Shown here: positions 16,459 through 25,605 of the stretch, in pieces | How the letters are laid out: each line of letters begins with the position of its first letter | Numbering within the stretch: position 1 is the stretch's first letter | Assembly: GCF_001941945.1 (NCBI RefSeq) | Contig: NZ_CP015585.1 | Coordinates: 1-64,000, forward strand | From: Roseomonas gilardii | GTDB taxonomy: Bacteria; Pseudomonadota; Alphaproteobacteria; Acetobacterales; Acetobacteraceae | Length of the DNA stretch: 64,000 bases | Direction of reading: 5' to 3' | Position numbers and translations under genes: made by a program | The notes under the pieces: generated by a model | The model's input: the letters and a program-made list of their open reading frames with translations, nothing else | Databases searched by the model: none | Told to the model about the DNA's origin: nothing

Positions 16459-17919
16459 CTACTGGATGTTGCCGCGCTCGGTCCGCACCACCCAGGCCGC
16501 GCCCTGCTGCGCGATCGCCGTGATGCGGCCGTAGCCCGGCACCTGGTCGCCAACGGCGACCTGAAGCTGCACACCGGACTCGCTGCTGTTGTCCACCTCG
16601 GACAGCATGGCCAGGCCCGGCGAGGCCGCCTGGACACGATAGCGGCGACGCACGTCGTCGGCGCGCGGTGCGGCGACGGCCGTGCGCGGGGCGGCGGGGG
16701 CGGCGCTGGCCGCGCCGCGTGCCACGGCTGGCACAGCAACGGCCGGCGGCTCCGGACCACCCATCGCCACGGCCACGGCGCCACGTGCCTCGGCCAGGGC
16801 CACCCGCCGGGACAAATCGGCGACCGACTCCTCGATCCGCCCCCGCGCGGCCGCCATGTCGGTACGCAGCTGACGGTTCTCCTCGCGCAGATCACGGACC
16901 ATGGTGCCGATCGCCGTCACCAGTCCGAGGACCTCGACCTGCTGCGGCGTCGACATCGGCGCGGGCCGCAGATGTGCCGCGATCGCGCCCGGATCGGGCG
17001 TGGCGCCTTGCGAGGTATTGCCCGCAGGCACCGAAACGGGGTTGACCGCCACGGGCGCCGGCATGGCGATGCCTCCGGCAACGGGGGCAGTGGCTGACGC
17101 CGAAGCAGGGAGTGGTGCCTCGGGAGCCGACGCGCCGGGCGGATTGCCTGGGACGGCGGAGGCCGGTGGCAGGCCGATGGGGGCCGGCACGGTGGCCGGC
17201 ATGGCGGCCATGGCAGTCCCGCTCCCCTCTGGCGACGAGGCGCCTGCCGATGCCGATGCCGATGCCGATGCTGGTGCCGGGCTGGGGGGCACGGCTGCCA
17301 TGGCATGAGGTGCGGACGGCGCGGCCGGGGCCGCTGCCGCCCGTGCGGCACCCGCCTCGGCGTCCGCCCGCTGCGGTGTCTCGCCCAGGCGCCGCGCGAG
17401 CGGCACCGGCTCGGTCACGCGGGCAGCCGGGTGGGCCGGCGGGGTCTGGAAGCCGATGATCTCCCGCACCTGTTCCTCGACCGGCTGACGGGCCGGTGTC
17501 TCCCGCTGCACCGGCGGCACCGGCACCGGATCGGGTGCCGTCGCGATCCGCGCGGCCGGGGCGATCAGCTCCGGTGCGTGCTGGGCCGGCATGATGGCCT
17601 GGCGCGCCGTCTCGACCGCACCGCGCAGCCTGGTCGCGGTTCCACCGAGGTCGAGCGGATAGACCGTGTTGTAGGGCGAGATCATGAAGGCGCCGCCCGC
17701 CGCCAGCAGCGCAACGCCGAGGGCAACCCCGGCCATCAGGCGTGTCCGGCGCCGCCCTCGGCCGGTGGCCAAGGTATCCGGCCCGGGCTGGGGGAGCGTG
17801 GCTGCGACCCCTTCCGTCTCCGGGAGCAGATCGGCGCCGCCATCGTCCGACCGCTCATCAGGCAGTGTGGAGGTCCGAGGACGAAGGCCAGGGTCGATGA
17901 CGAGGTGGTGGGTGTCCAT
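16459..17919 (-). CDS. DotF/IcmG-like membrane protein with long Pro/Ala linker
   Basis: 486 residues from the ATG at 17,919 (AGGA upstream); longer in-frame starts use TTG and lack support. One membrane helix lies at about residues 61-79 (LMAGVALGVALLAAGGAFMI). Next comes a roughly 200-residue low-complexity Pro/Ala/Ser linker that includes an imperfect Ala-Ser-encoding hexamer repeat near 17,245-17,272. A coiled coil (LREENRQLRTDMAAARGRIE) and a small C-terminal domain complete it. The topology and the position between dotG and icmC match DotF/IcmG. Sequence similarity is weak, so the call rests on context and architecture. Confidence 0.65.
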   Translation of the reverse strand: MDTHHLVIDPGLRPRTSTLPDERSDDGGADLLPETEGVAATLPQPGPDTLATGRGRRRTRLMAGVALGVALLAAGGAFMISPYNTVYPLDLGGTATRLRGAVETARQAIMPAQHAPELIAPAARIATAPDPVPVPPVQRETPARQPVEEQVREIIGFQTPPAHPAARVTEPVPLARRLGETPQRADAEAGAARAAAAPAAPSAPHAMAAVPPSPAPASASASASAGASSPEGSGTAMAAMPATVPAPIGLPPASAVPGNPPGASAPEAPLPASASATAPVAGGIAMPAPVAVNPVSVPAGNTSQGATPDPGAIAAHLRPAPMSTPQQVEVLGLVTAIGTMVRDLREENRQLRTDMAAARGRIEESVADLSRRVALAEARGAVAVAMGGPEPPAVAVPAVARGAASAAPAAPRTAVAAPRADDVRRRYRVQAASPGLAMLSEVDNSSESGVQLQVAVGDQVPGYGRITAIAQQGAAWVVRTERGNIQ

Positions 17920-17990
17920 GGGGAGATCCTGTGGGGATGCGGCCCACAGGATCGGACGACCCGACGCGAATGGCGCGGGTCGTGAGCGCC

Positions 17991-19358
17991 TCAATCCTCG
18001 GCGCGCAGATCGTTCAGGAACATGATGCCAACTGGCGCATTGGCCGCGAGGTGAATGGTGGGGCCACGCGGGGCGGCCTGCTGCAGGGCGCGGCCGACCT
18101 GCTGCGCGGCGACACCGGCTCCGACCGCGAGTTGCTGCTCCGGGTTCAGGCGGGTGATGACCGAGGCGCCACCCAGCGGGCCAAGCTGCGTGTAGCTGTT
18201 CGAGGTGGTGGCCACCGCCTGCCCGATGCCCGCGATGAAGGCCGCGGCACCAGGCAGCACGAAGCGTTCCAGAACCCGCTGGTCGACGCTGGTGGCGACG
18301 GCCGTCTCCATGGTGTCGGGCGCCACCACGATGGCCTCAGCCTGGATCGAGCGACCCTGGAACTGCACGCGGTCGACGCGCACCACGAGCCGGTTGCTCT
18401 GCCCGGCCGTGCTGAAGCTGCCGATCAGGCGCGCCCCCGCGAGCGGTCCGCTATCGGCCTGCAGCACGATGGGGCCGCCGGTCTCGGAGTTCACCGCCAG
18501 CACGGTATGCGCGTAGAGGCCGCGACCGGCCGGCATCAGCAGGCGCCCCTGCCGGGACGTGGCAGCGCGACCCTCACTCGCCGCCTCGGTCGCGTCCCGT
18601 GATGACCGGCCATCATCCGCCATCCGCCGTGCCAACGGCGCCGCCGCAGCGGAACGTGGGCGGCCATCCTGGTCGGCCTCCCCCGCCGAGGTGGAGGAGG
18701 GCACGAGCGTCACCGTGGTTTGCGCCGGCCGCCCCTGCCAGCTGCCGAACAGGTTGTTCACCGCCACCCGGAACGCCGGGTCGTCCACCTGAGGCGAGGT
18801 CGTGCCGGTCTGCGCGACGGTGCGGATCGGGCCTTGCGGGCTCGCCGCGCTGGTCGGTGGCGCGGACGCGAACAGGACCGGCGGCGTGGCCGGCGCGTGT
18901 CGCGCCTGCGGTGCCGGAACCGGGGCCACGAATGGTGGCGAGGGCGGCGCCGTGGCCGCGGTTGGCAGCGAGGGAGGTGGTCCGACCGCGCCCGGCGGCG
19001 TCACCGGGTCCGGCAGTACCAGGCCCGTGGCCGGATTGCGCTGGCTCGCCGCGATCGGCGGGGTGAAGGACTGCCCAGCCTCCTGAGCGCGAGCCGCCTG
19101 CTGCTGGTTCGCGACAACCGCCAGCCGATCCTGGTATGGCGTGGAGTTGGTGCCACCGGGCAGGGTATTGACCAGTGGCTGCCGCGCGGTGCGACTCTCC
19201 GGCGACACCGCCTTCTCGTGCATGGTGGCCCAGGCAATGGTCCCGATGAGGGCCACGGCAACCCCGGCGATGCCCGCGAGGCGCAACGGTCCGGCGGCCA
19301 GGGCACGGCTGAACGGGTTCCGAAAGCCCCTGCTGCGCCGGATGGCGGTGTCGGACAT
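17991..19358 (-). CDS. dotG: DotG/IcmE (TraO-like, VirB10-type) core protein
   Basis: 455 residues: a short cytoplasmic N-terminus, one membrane helix at about 26-46 (LRLAGIAGVAVALIGTIAWA), a long Pro/Ala-rich periplasmic linker, and a VirB10/TrbI-type C-terminal domain from about residue 270 (LLMPAGRGLYAHTVLAVNSE, then GARLIGSFSTAGQSNRLVVR and the closing TIHLAANAPVGIMFL). DotG spans the envelope and lines the central channel. The Legionella pentapeptide-repeat region is absent, as expected for shorter conjugation versions. Its start is immediately adjacent to the dotH stop. Confidence 0.93.
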   Translation of the reverse strand: MSDTAIRRSRGFRNPFSRALAAGPLRLAGIAGVAVALIGTIAWATMHEKAVSPESRTARQPLVNTLPGGTNSTPYQDRLAVVANQQQAARAQEAGQSFTPPIAASQRNPATGLVLPDPVTPPGAVGPPPSLPTAATAPPSPPFVAPVPAPQARHAPATPPVLFASAPPTSAASPQGPIRTVAQTGTTSPQVDDPAFRVAVNNLFGSWQGRPAQTTVTLVPSSTSAGEADQDGRPRSAAAAPLARRMADDGRSSRDATEAASEGRAATSRQGRLLMPAGRGLYAHTVLAVNSETGGPIVLQADSGPLAGARLIGSFSTAGQSNRLVVRVDRVQFQGRSIQAEAIVVAPDTMETAVATSVDQRVLERFVLPGAAAFIAGIGQAVATTSNSYTQLGPLGGASVITRLNPEQQLAVGAGVAAQQVGRALQQAAPRGPTIHLAANAPVGIMFLNDLRAED

Positions 19359-20363
19359 CTAACGCTCCTCCCGCAGCTCGGCCGAAACCGTGCGGTTGTT
19401 GACCGAAAGCAGCACCACCGGCGTCTGCGGCAGCGCGTAGACCGTGGTGCCGCCCTCGCCGTACTGCGAGGCGTCCCAGGGCGGGGAGAGCAGCGTGTGG
19501 CTCGTGCGCAGATAGATCTGGTTGCCCAGGCGCCAGGCACGCACGGCATCGGGGGAGACGCCGCTGACGGCGAGCGGCACCGCATCGGCCGGCGCCACGC
19601 CTGACAGCATGGCGGTCAGGTACGGAGCGCCGGTGACCGGCGCCCCGGGCCGTGTGTCGATCTGGATGCGGGCGTTCGGCCCACGGCTGGCCACATGGAT
19701 GCTCACATCCGCGTCGTAGCGCGCCTGGCCCGCCACCAGCAGGAAGGAGATCGGCTTGGGGGCGCCCTGGAGGTTGACGAGCAGCCCACCGCGCGGTGCC
19801 ATCGACATGGGCGTGATCTGGATGGTGTTCGACCCGCGGACCGGAACACAGACATGAAAGCCCGCGAGCTCGGCCGCCGGCCCGCCGGGTCCAGCCGGCC
19901 CGGCATTGGGCGAGGTGGAGCAGCCGCCGACGCCAGCGCCTCCCCCACCGGAGACATTCGCGTTGTTGGAGTTGGTGTCCCAGGCGATGGGCCAGGGCTG
20001 GCCCGTGGCATCGAAGAAGCTGAGCGCCGTGGGGTAGCCACGGACGGTCTGCACGATCGAGGTCGGCTGGCCCGGCTGGAAGCCGGCGTTGACCGGACGG
20101 CTGACCGGGGCGGCGATGATGGCCACGCTTTCCTCGCGTGCCCGCTGCACCTCGCCGAAACGGCGTGCGAGTTCGCGGATCATCTCCGGCGTGAGCGGGA
20201 TCGCGTCCTCCAGGATACGATCCCGGGTTGCGGCGCGGTCGGCCGGCGTGGCGGCCGGCTGTGGCGGTGCCTGGGCGGACGCCGAGGCGCTCATCAGGGC
20301 CATGGCGAGGAGAGCCAGGGTTGCGGGGCGGGCTTGCACGGCGAGGGCTCCTGTTCCGGTCAT
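19359..20363 (-). CDS. dotH: DotH/IcmK (TraN-like) outer-membrane core protein
   Basis: 334 residues with a signal peptide (LALLAMALMSASASA). DotH-type motifs are visible: PLTPEMIRELARRFGEVQRA, the VQTVRGYPTALSFFDATGQPWPI block, and PRGGLLVNLQGAPKPISFLL. The C-terminal domain ends in TVYALPQTPVVLLSVNNR. A glycine-rich insertion of about 25 residues containing cysteines sits in the middle. DotH is the secretin-like member of the DotC/D/H outer-membrane ring. The start overlaps the dotI stop. Confidence 0.93.
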   Translation of the reverse strand: MTGTGALAVQARPATLALLAMALMSASASAQAPPQPAATPADRAATRDRILEDAIPLTPEMIRELARRFGEVQRAREESVAIIAAPVSRPVNAGFQPGQPTSIVQTVRGYPTALSFFDATGQPWPIAWDTNSNNANVSGGGGAGVGGCSTSPNAGPAGPGGPAAELAGFHVCVPVRGSNTIQITPMSMAPRGGLLVNLQGAPKPISFLLVAGQARYDADVSIHVASRGPNARIQIDTRPGAPVTGAPYLTAMLSGVAPADAVPLAVSGVSPDAVRAWRLGNQIYLRTSHTLLSPPWDASQYGEGGTTVYALPQTPVVLLSVNNRTVSAELREER

Positions 20364-20989
20364 CGGGCAATCGCGACCAACTGGTCGATCACCAGGCCGT
20401 CCGGACGATCCTCGTCATTGGTGCGAACCACCATCGCCGAGATCACCAGATTGTTCGTGCTGGTCTGCTGCGAATTCTCGCAGGTCTGCATGACCGGGAA
20501 CTGGATGTTGTAGGTCAGCCGGCCACTGCTGATCCGCGTGTCCGCGATGGTGGCCGCACGCTGCGCCTGGGCGTAGCACACCATGCGGCCGCGCTTCATG
20601 GCCTCGAAGCTGCCGCCTGCCATGTAGCTCTGCGCGAAGCTGTTCCAGCCCTGGATCGAGAAGCGGCGTCCGGCCGTGTTCAGCTGGGTCGGATAGTCGT
20701 GATAGTTGACGTTGTAGGCTGCGAGGACGGCGCGCACCGTCCATTCCAGCAGCTGCGTGTCATCCACCACCGGGCTTTCCAGTGCCCGGATCGGCCGCGG
20801 TGGATTACGGCCATCGACGAGGAAGTAGCGTGTCTCGCTGGGGCGTGTCTGAAGCCAGTAGGAGTGAGCGAGTGCCGCGACGGTGACGGTCGCCATGGCG
20901 ACGCAGAGCATCGTGAGGCGGTTCACCAGGCGGCCCTGGAACTCGGGATCGCTCAGCCTGTTGCTCACGGCCGCGCGGGCATTCTGCAT
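20360..20989 (-). CDS. dotI: DotI/IcmL (TraM-like) inner-membrane protein
   Basis: 209 residues. A single N-terminal membrane helix (LTMLCVAMATVTVAALAHSY) is followed by the VirB8-like periplasmic domain of DotI/TraM. The family features LEWTVRAVLAAYNVNYHDYP, FSIQGWNSFAQSYMAGG and RLTYNIQFPVMQTCEN are clear. It is the first recognised structural gene of the minus-strand operon dotI-dotH-dotG-dotF-icmC-icmD-icmJ-icmB. Confidence 0.93.
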   Translation of the reverse strand: MQNARAAVSNRLSDPEFQGRLVNRLTMLCVAMATVTVAALAHSYWLQTRPSETRYFLVDGRNPPRPIRALESPVVDDTQLLEWTVRAVLAAYNVNYHDYPTQLNTAGRRFSIQGWNSFAQSYMAGGSFEAMKRGRMVCYAQAQRAATIADTRISSGRLTYNIQFPVMQTCENSQQTSTNNLVISAMVVRTNDEDRPDGLVIDQLVAIAR

Positions 20990-21056
20990 GGCATGGTCTC
21001 CGTCCTGCGCACGGAACTCTCAACCCTGCCGATGCGAATGGTGCCGCAGGATCGGC

Positions 21057-22028
21057 TCAGTCGCCGTAGCCGGCCTGCATCTCCTGATAGGTGGTGGTGC
21101 GCTTGCTCATGGGTGCGATGTAGGTGAAGCGGTCTCCGAAGAAGAGGCGGCCGGGCTGCATGCGGCACTCACGCACAACGAGACCCGCCTCACGCACCCT
21201 CTCGCGGGCAAGGGCCGGATCGTACTGGCGCACGAGCTGAGACCGCGGCAGCGGTGGTACTCGCATCAACGCCAAGCGAGAAACGACGGCTCGGAACGGG
21301 ATGCCGAGGTCGTTGGCGATGGCCTGCGGATGCTGCCCGGCCCACCGGGCACTGGCAACGTGAAGTTCGAGCCGGGGGGTCCAGGCGACCTGGTTGCGGC
21401 TGATGCGGATGTCGACCGCGACCGGCAGCCCGTCGAAGGTGGTGACCACCTTGATGCGCTTCAGGCCGGCTTGAGGTTCGGGAAGTGCCGCGGCTGCGGC
21501 GTTGGGAAGGCGCGCGGCACAGACGAGGGATGGCAGGCAGCCGGACCCGGCCAGCCGTGGCACCGGGACCGAAGGGGCCTGCGCCGCGCGTGCCACTCTG
21601 ATCTGGTCCATGTCCCGCGCCGCAGGTCGCCGGATGTTGGCGCGCTTGCGGCTCGGCAACCCCAGGCGGCGGACCAGCGCGTACAAGCCATTCTTGGAGC
21701 GCTCGAAGGCCCCGGCGATGCTTCCGACATCCCACGCGCTCAGCCAGCAGTCGATCAGCGGCAGCATGTCCGTGCCCCGCCAGGCGCGAGGGTGGCCATT
21801 GCGCCGGACTGGCCTGGAGTGGGGTGTGGGCAGACCCAGCACGACCACGCGCTCCAACAGGAAATCCTCACCGGCGCGAAGGTACTGGCAGAGAGCTTGC
21901 AGACCATGACCCCTACGCACCAGCCCGGCCAGGACTGTGTCGTAGTGCCATTCCAGATGTGCCGAATCCGCATCTGTCCCAGCTGGACGCTCTGTCTCCA
22001 GTGTGGGGTCCGAACTCGTGAGTGACAT
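21057..22028 (-). CDS. putative DNA-binding protein upstream of dotI
   Basis: 323 residues from the ATG at 22,028, preferred over the ATG at 22,052, which has no ribosome site and would overlap the AT-rich promoter zone. Two helix-turn-helix-like stretches are visible: DMLPLIDCWLSAWDVGSIAG with SKNGLYALVRRLGLPSRKR, and a second near HPQAIANDLGIPFRAVVSRL. This suggests a site-specific DNA-binding protein. I cannot name the family. It lies at the head of the minus-strand transfer operon and directly downstream of the TGTCAC inverted repeat, so it may be a transfer regulator. Confidence 0.6.
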   Translation of the reverse strand: MSLTSSDPTLETERPAGTDADSAHLEWHYDTVLAGLVRRGHGLQALCQYLRAGEDFLLERVVVLGLPTPHSRPVRRNGHPRAWRGTDMLPLIDCWLSAWDVGSIAGAFERSKNGLYALVRRLGLPSRKRANIRRPAARDMDQIRVARAAQAPSVPVPRLAGSGCLPSLVCAARLPNAAAAALPEPQAGLKRIKVVTTFDGLPVAVDIRISRNQVAWTPRLELHVASARWAGQHPQAIANDLGIPFRAVVSRLALMRVPPLPRSQLVRQYDPALARERVREAGLVVRECRMQPGRLFFGDRFTYIAPMSKRTTTYQEMQAGYGD

Positions 22029-22332
22029 TGAGGCCGCCTCGCACCGCTCCATATGGTATATGTCACATCATAGTGACAACCAACAACGGCCTGCCTCATC
22101 ACATGAACAATGTTTAAGTGTGCTATGTAATTGGCGCATCGCGGGATAGCCCGGCGTGCCACGGTCAGATAAGCATATGTAAATGTTGCGCTTGTTGCGT
22201 AATGAGAGGAGTGTGGTGTGGCTGGAAAGCGACCTGTAGCCAAGCCATGCCAGCAGGCGCGTCATATCTACAGTTTGGAAAGACACGCTGGCTCGTGGCT
22301 GTGGAATGCTGGCCTCGTGGCCTGCATCGGAT
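22029..22332. other. AT-richer intergenic control region of the transfer locus
   Basis: No gene is supported. The stretch is clearly less GC-rich than its surroundings and lies upstream of the putative regulator. It contains the inverted repeat listed below and several AT-rich hexamers. It should hold the promoter of the minus-strand transfer operon. Confidence 0.55.
22061..22078. promoter_or_regulatory. inverted repeat TGTCAC-N6-GTGACA
   Basis: An exact 6-bp inverted repeat with a 6-base spacer, 33 bases upstream of the chosen start at 22,028. Size and spacing fit a dimeric helix-turn-helix repressor such as the XRE protein encoded next door. Binding is inferred. Confidence 0.5.
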
Positions 22333-22755
22333 CTAGTGGGAGATGATGGAGCGCGTCCGCATGGCCAGAGCGAGCCGGCTCAGGCGATGGATTTCTTCCA
22401 GCACGGTGTCGAGATCCTCCATGCGCCTGGGCTCCCCGGCCGGCTTTGCCGCAGCGGCGGGCGCCTCGGCGGAGGCTTTCGGCGGCACCTCCACGGCATC
22501 GGCCGGGTGCTCGAGCGGGGGCAGAAGCTCTACGGGCTGCACGCCGAGGCCACGGGCCAGCTTGGCGAAGGTCGTCAGGGTAAGGTTCTGAAGCCCGGCC
22601 TCCGCGCCAAAGATCGTCTGGACCTCGACCTCCGCCTTATCCGCCACCTCCCTCGTCGTCATCCGCTTGGAGGTCCGGATCCGCTTCACGATGACAGCGA
22701 TCTCCCCGAGCAGGGGATCGAGATCCCGCCTGGGAGTCCGGCGCTTGCGGGACAT
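22333..22755 (-). CDS. XRE/Cro-type transcriptional regulator
   Basis: 140 residues from the ATG at 22,755, chosen because AGGAG lies six bases upstream; longer in-frame starts have no such site. The helix-turn-helix core is IRTSKRMTTREVADKAEVEV followed by LTLTTFAKLARGLGVQPVELL, the usual XRE ending. The C-terminal part after a Pro/Ala linker has a helical MEDLDTVLEEIHRLSRLALA segment. It sits between the two divergent transfer operons and is the best candidate for their repressor. Confidence 0.8.
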   Translation of the reverse strand: MSRKRRTPRRDLDPLLGEIAVIVKRIRTSKRMTTREVADKAEVEVQTIFGAEAGLQNLTLTTFAKLARGLGVQPVELLPPLEHPADAVEVPPKASAEAPAAAAKPAGEPRRMEDLDTVLEEIHRLSRLALAMRTRSIISH

Positions 22756-22910
22756 GGACGGCTCCTGGCGGTCCTCTTCCGATTCCGCGAGAACGCTCGC
22801 CGGTAGCCGCTTTCCGCTCACCGCGGTTGCCCCTCCATCATGCCGGGTCCGCCTTCCAAGAGCCATTCGCATCGCCTCCTGCCAGCAATGCGGCCAGGAG
22901 ATCGTGAGCC

Positions 22911-23333
22911 ATGCCCAATCCCTACGTCGTCGTCCTGGCGGCGCACCTTCTGTTCCCTACCCCATTGCCCATCGACTTCAGTCTTATGACGCCAAATGGC
23001 GCTCCGGCACAGTCCGCGCGGGGGGATTCCGCCGATGCGGTGCCCCCTGCGCGTGCCACGTCCCCAAATCCTCCCGCTCGGCGCGTGAGAAGTGGCCCGC
23101 TTCCGGATCAAGCGGTCATACAGGGCTATGGTGCTGATATTCCCCTGTCCTTTGCCGTGAGGCAGATCGTTCCGCGCGCCTTTCAGGTGGCCTTTGGCCC
23201 GGGGGTTGAGCGTGACAGGACCGTCTCCTGGGTTGGCGGCAAGCCTTGGCGAACGGCGCTTCAGGATGCGGTACGGCCCCTTGGACTCCGCGTCGAGGTG
23301 ACAGAACAGACCGCCCGCCTGCTTCAGCGGTGA
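22911..23333 (+). CDS. TcpQ-like/secretin-accessory protein
   Basis: 140 residues. After a weakly hydrophobic start and a Pro-rich linker, the C-terminal 75 residues look like the STN/TcpQ C-terminal domain: DIPLSFAVRQIVPRAFQVAF, VSWVGGKPWRTALQDAVRPL and LRVEVTEQTARLL. Such domains interact with secretins or lipoproteins at the outer membrane. It is the first gene of the plus-strand operon that ends with dotA. Function is inferred from domain and context. Confidence 0.6.
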   Translation: MPNPYVVVLAAHLLFPTPLPIDFSLMTPNGAPAQSARGDSADAVPPARATSPNPPARRVRSGPLPDQAVIQGYGADIPLSFAVRQIVPRAFQVAFGPGVERDRTVSWVGGKPWRTALQDAVRPLGLRVEVTEQTARLLQR

Positions 23334-23401
23334 TATGACACGCATGGCGCTTTGTTCGCATCACCGGATGCCACCTTCCCTCAAGTTGGAGGAGGGGCCC
23401 G

Positions 23402-23860
23402 ATGCCCGATCTTGAGCGACACGCCGTACTGGACTGGTTGAGGCTGGCGGAGCCGGCCACGACAGCCCTCGGAAGCGGGCTGATCCGCCCCATGGAGGTG
23501 ACGGAGGCTGTGGAACCGCTGCTGATCGGCCTCGGCCAGAGGCTGGACAGCTACCCCGACCCGTCCGCTGCCGCGAGCCTGCTCGCGGCCGGAGACCTGG
23601 CGCCCCTGCGCGAGGTTCTCGCCCAACTCGGCATCGCCCGCCTCCTGCGGCTGCTCACCTGGCTCGATGCCGCTGGCACCACTCCGGAGGGTGGGCTTCC
23701 GGATGCCCTGCTGCGCGATGACAGCACCGAGGCGGGACTGGCCCTGCGGGCCACGCTGGCAACCTTGCACCGCCAGACATTGCTCGACCGGCTCTTCGCG
23801 CCCGAGCGGCTGGAGCACCTCACCGCCCTGCTGGACGAGATCCGCCAGGAGGCCGCGTGA
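23402..23860 (+). CDS. hypothetical helical protein of the T4SS operon
   Basis: 152 residues, starting at an ATG (AGGAGG about 8 bases upstream) and ending in a TGATG overlap with the next gene. No signal peptide or membrane helix; it appears all-helical and leucine-rich (LAQLGIARLLRLLTWLDAAG; AGLALRATLATLHRQTLLDR). I do not recognise it. Coupling to the exported protein downstream suggests a role in the transfer apparatus. Confidence 0.65.
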   Translation: MPDLERHAVLDWLRLAEPATTALGSGLIRPMEVTEAVEPLLIGLGQRLDSYPDPSAAASLLAAGDLAPLREVLAQLGIARLLRLLTWLDAAGTTPEGGLPDALLRDDSTEAGLALRATLATLHRQTLLDRLFAPERLEHLTALLDEIRQEAA

Positions 23861-24384
23861 TGCGCTGCGTCAGGCTCGCCGCCGCCCTCGGGCTCGCCGT
23901 GGCACTCAACGCCCCCTCCCTCGCCCAGGCGCAATCCACCGGCTCTGTGGGTTGCGCCGCGCTCACCCAGGCCGCCGCCGGTGCCATCGAGGCCCGGGTC
24001 CAGGCCGACGACGCCGCCATTCCACAGCCCACCAGCGTCCGCAGCCTGACCTGCCTCGACAGCTTCTTCCGCGGCGTCGGCCTGAACGTGATCGCCTCGC
24101 TGCTCGACCCGGGCAGCCTGCTCGATGCCATCGAGGGCCAGATCTGCGCGACCGTGAGCCAGGCCTGGCAGTCCGCCCTCGGCTCCGCGCAATGCGGCCT
24201 CACGATCTCGGGCTTCAACCTGGGATTCGGCGGCCTCGGCGGCGGCGTGATGTGCCCACGCCTGAGCTTCGGCGGCGGCGGTCCGCCGATCGGCACCTTC
24301 GGCACCGGGAACAACACCTCCGGCAACTTCTATGTCAACGGCTCACCGCTGGCACCCACCGGCTACACCCTGCCAGCACAATAG
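23860..24384 (+). CDS. exported hypothetical protein of the T4SS operon
   Basis: 174 residues from the ATG at 23,860 (AGGAGG seven bases upstream). A signal peptide (LAAALGLAVALNAPSLAQA) precedes a mature part with several cysteines (VGCAAL, LTCLD, GQICAT, AQCGL, VMCPRL) and a glycine-rich C-terminal third. Disulfide-linked periplasmic localisation is likely. I do not recognise the family. It is followed after 18 bases by another exported protein, so these may be partner subunits. Confidence 0.65.
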   Translation: MRCVRLAAALGLAVALNAPSLAQAQSTGSVGCAALTQAAAGAIEARVQADDAAIPQPTSVRSLTCLDSFFRGVGLNVIASLLDPGSLLDAIEGQICATVSQAWQSALGSAQCGLTISGFNLGFGGLGGGVMCPRLSFGGGGPPIGTFGTGNNTSGNFYVNGSPLAPTGYTLPAQ

Positions 24385-24402
24385 GCGATGAGGAGCGATC
24401 CC

Positions 24403-25593
24403 ATGCGAAACCTCTCCCGGACGGTCGTCATCGCCGCCGCCCTCGGCGGTGGCATGTCCGCCCTCACGCCAAGGCCGGCGCATGCCGAATGGCCGACCTT
24501 CGATGCCATCACCCATGTCCTGCTGACCCAGACGCAGCAGGTCCTCAACAACGCGATGAACCGCGTCTATGACAACATTACCAACATCGGAAACCTGATC
24601 GGCGACCGCGTCACCAGCATGGGCGGCTTGCTGGACACCAAGCTCGGCGACGGCTTCACGCAGATCTCCAACTACCAGCGCGCGCAGATCAGTGCCGTCG
24701 GACAGATCGCCGACGCTTCCAACACCGCTAACGCCCGGGTGATGCGGGATCGCCGCAACGCCGAGATCCGCGACGAGCACACCCCCTCGCCGCAGGCCTG
24801 CCTCGCGCTGGACAGCGGCCAGGCGACCACCGTCTCGCGCATTCAGGGCGACCGGATCGCCACCGCCATCAACACCGTCATGGATGCGCGCGGCGAGGGC
24901 GCCCAGGGCACGGCCGCCTGGTACGGGCAGGCCCAATCCATGACCTCCAGCAACGCGCTCCACCTCGCCCGTTACTGCACCGCCGACGAGGCCGCCGCGA
25001 GCCTCTGCACCATGTCGGTCCGGCCCAACGCCGACGTGCGCGCCGCCACCTTCAACCAGGAGGTCTATACCGACGTCGACGCGGTGAACGCGGCCAATGA
25101 CTATGCCACCAACGTCGTGCAGCCCGTCGTACCCGCCGCCCTGCGCGGCGACCATCTGAGCTCCGTCGAGGGGCAGAATGCCTCCGCCCTGCGCCGTGCC
25201 TACGACGCCCGCATGTCCCTGGCCCGCTCGGTCTTCACCACGCAGATTGCCATGAATGCGCCGGCCGTGACGCTGAACGAGGCCCAGCGCGCGCTGATTA
25301 CCGCGCGCGGCGGCACGCCGCCCGATGCCAGCTCTTGGATGCAGGTCCTCTCCCTGGAGGTGGAACGGCGCTTCTCCGACACCGGCTGGGCGTCGTCGCT
25401 GCAGGCCATGCCGCCCGCGGCCGTCTCCCGCGAGATCGCCGCCCAGCTCGCCCTCTCCAACTACCTCGCCCTGCAGAACCTGCGGGTCGGCCAGCAGATC
25501 GCGGCCGTCGGCGCCGCCAACCTCGCGGTCGCCACCGAACGCGGCTTCCCCGGCATCGTCCCCGTCCCCTCCCCCTCCTTCGCGACCAACTGA
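24403..25593 (+). CDS. exported helical protein, TraW/VirB5-like in context
   Basis: 396 residues from the ATG at 24,403, preferred over 24,388 because GAGGAG lies just upstream of it. The signal peptide ends near RPAHAEWP. The mature part has helices with heptad-like runs (HVLLTQTQQVLNNAMNRVYD; ITNIGNLIGDRVTSMGGLLD) and a later REIAAQLALSNYLALQNLRV segment. This long helical exported form recalls conjugation proteins of the TraW or VirB5 type, but I cannot assign it firmly. Confidence 0.6.
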   Translation: MRNLSRTVVIAAALGGGMSALTPRPAHAEWPTFDAITHVLLTQTQQVLNNAMNRVYDNITNIGNLIGDRVTSMGGLLDTKLGDGFTQISNYQRAQISAVGQIADASNTANARVMRDRRNAEIRDEHTPSPQACLALDSGQATTVSRIQGDRIATAINTVMDARGEGAQGTAAWYGQAQSMTSSNALHLARYCTADEAAASLCTMSVRPNADVRAATFNQEVYTDVDAVNAANDYATNVVQPVVPAALRGDHLSSVEGQNASALRRAYDARMSLARSVFTTQIAMNAPAVTLNEAQRALITARGGTPPDASSWMQVLSLEVERRFSDTGWASSLQAMPPAAVSREIAAQLALSNYLALQNLRVGQQIAAVGAANLAVATERGFPGIVPVPSPSFATN

Positions 25594-25605
25594 GGAGCCA
25601 CAGGC

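Noticed and set aside
17245-17272. Hexamer repeat (TGCCGA units)
   Set aside because: It encodes part of the low-complexity Ala/Ser/Asp linker of the DotF-like protein; probably slippage in a linker, not a separate element.
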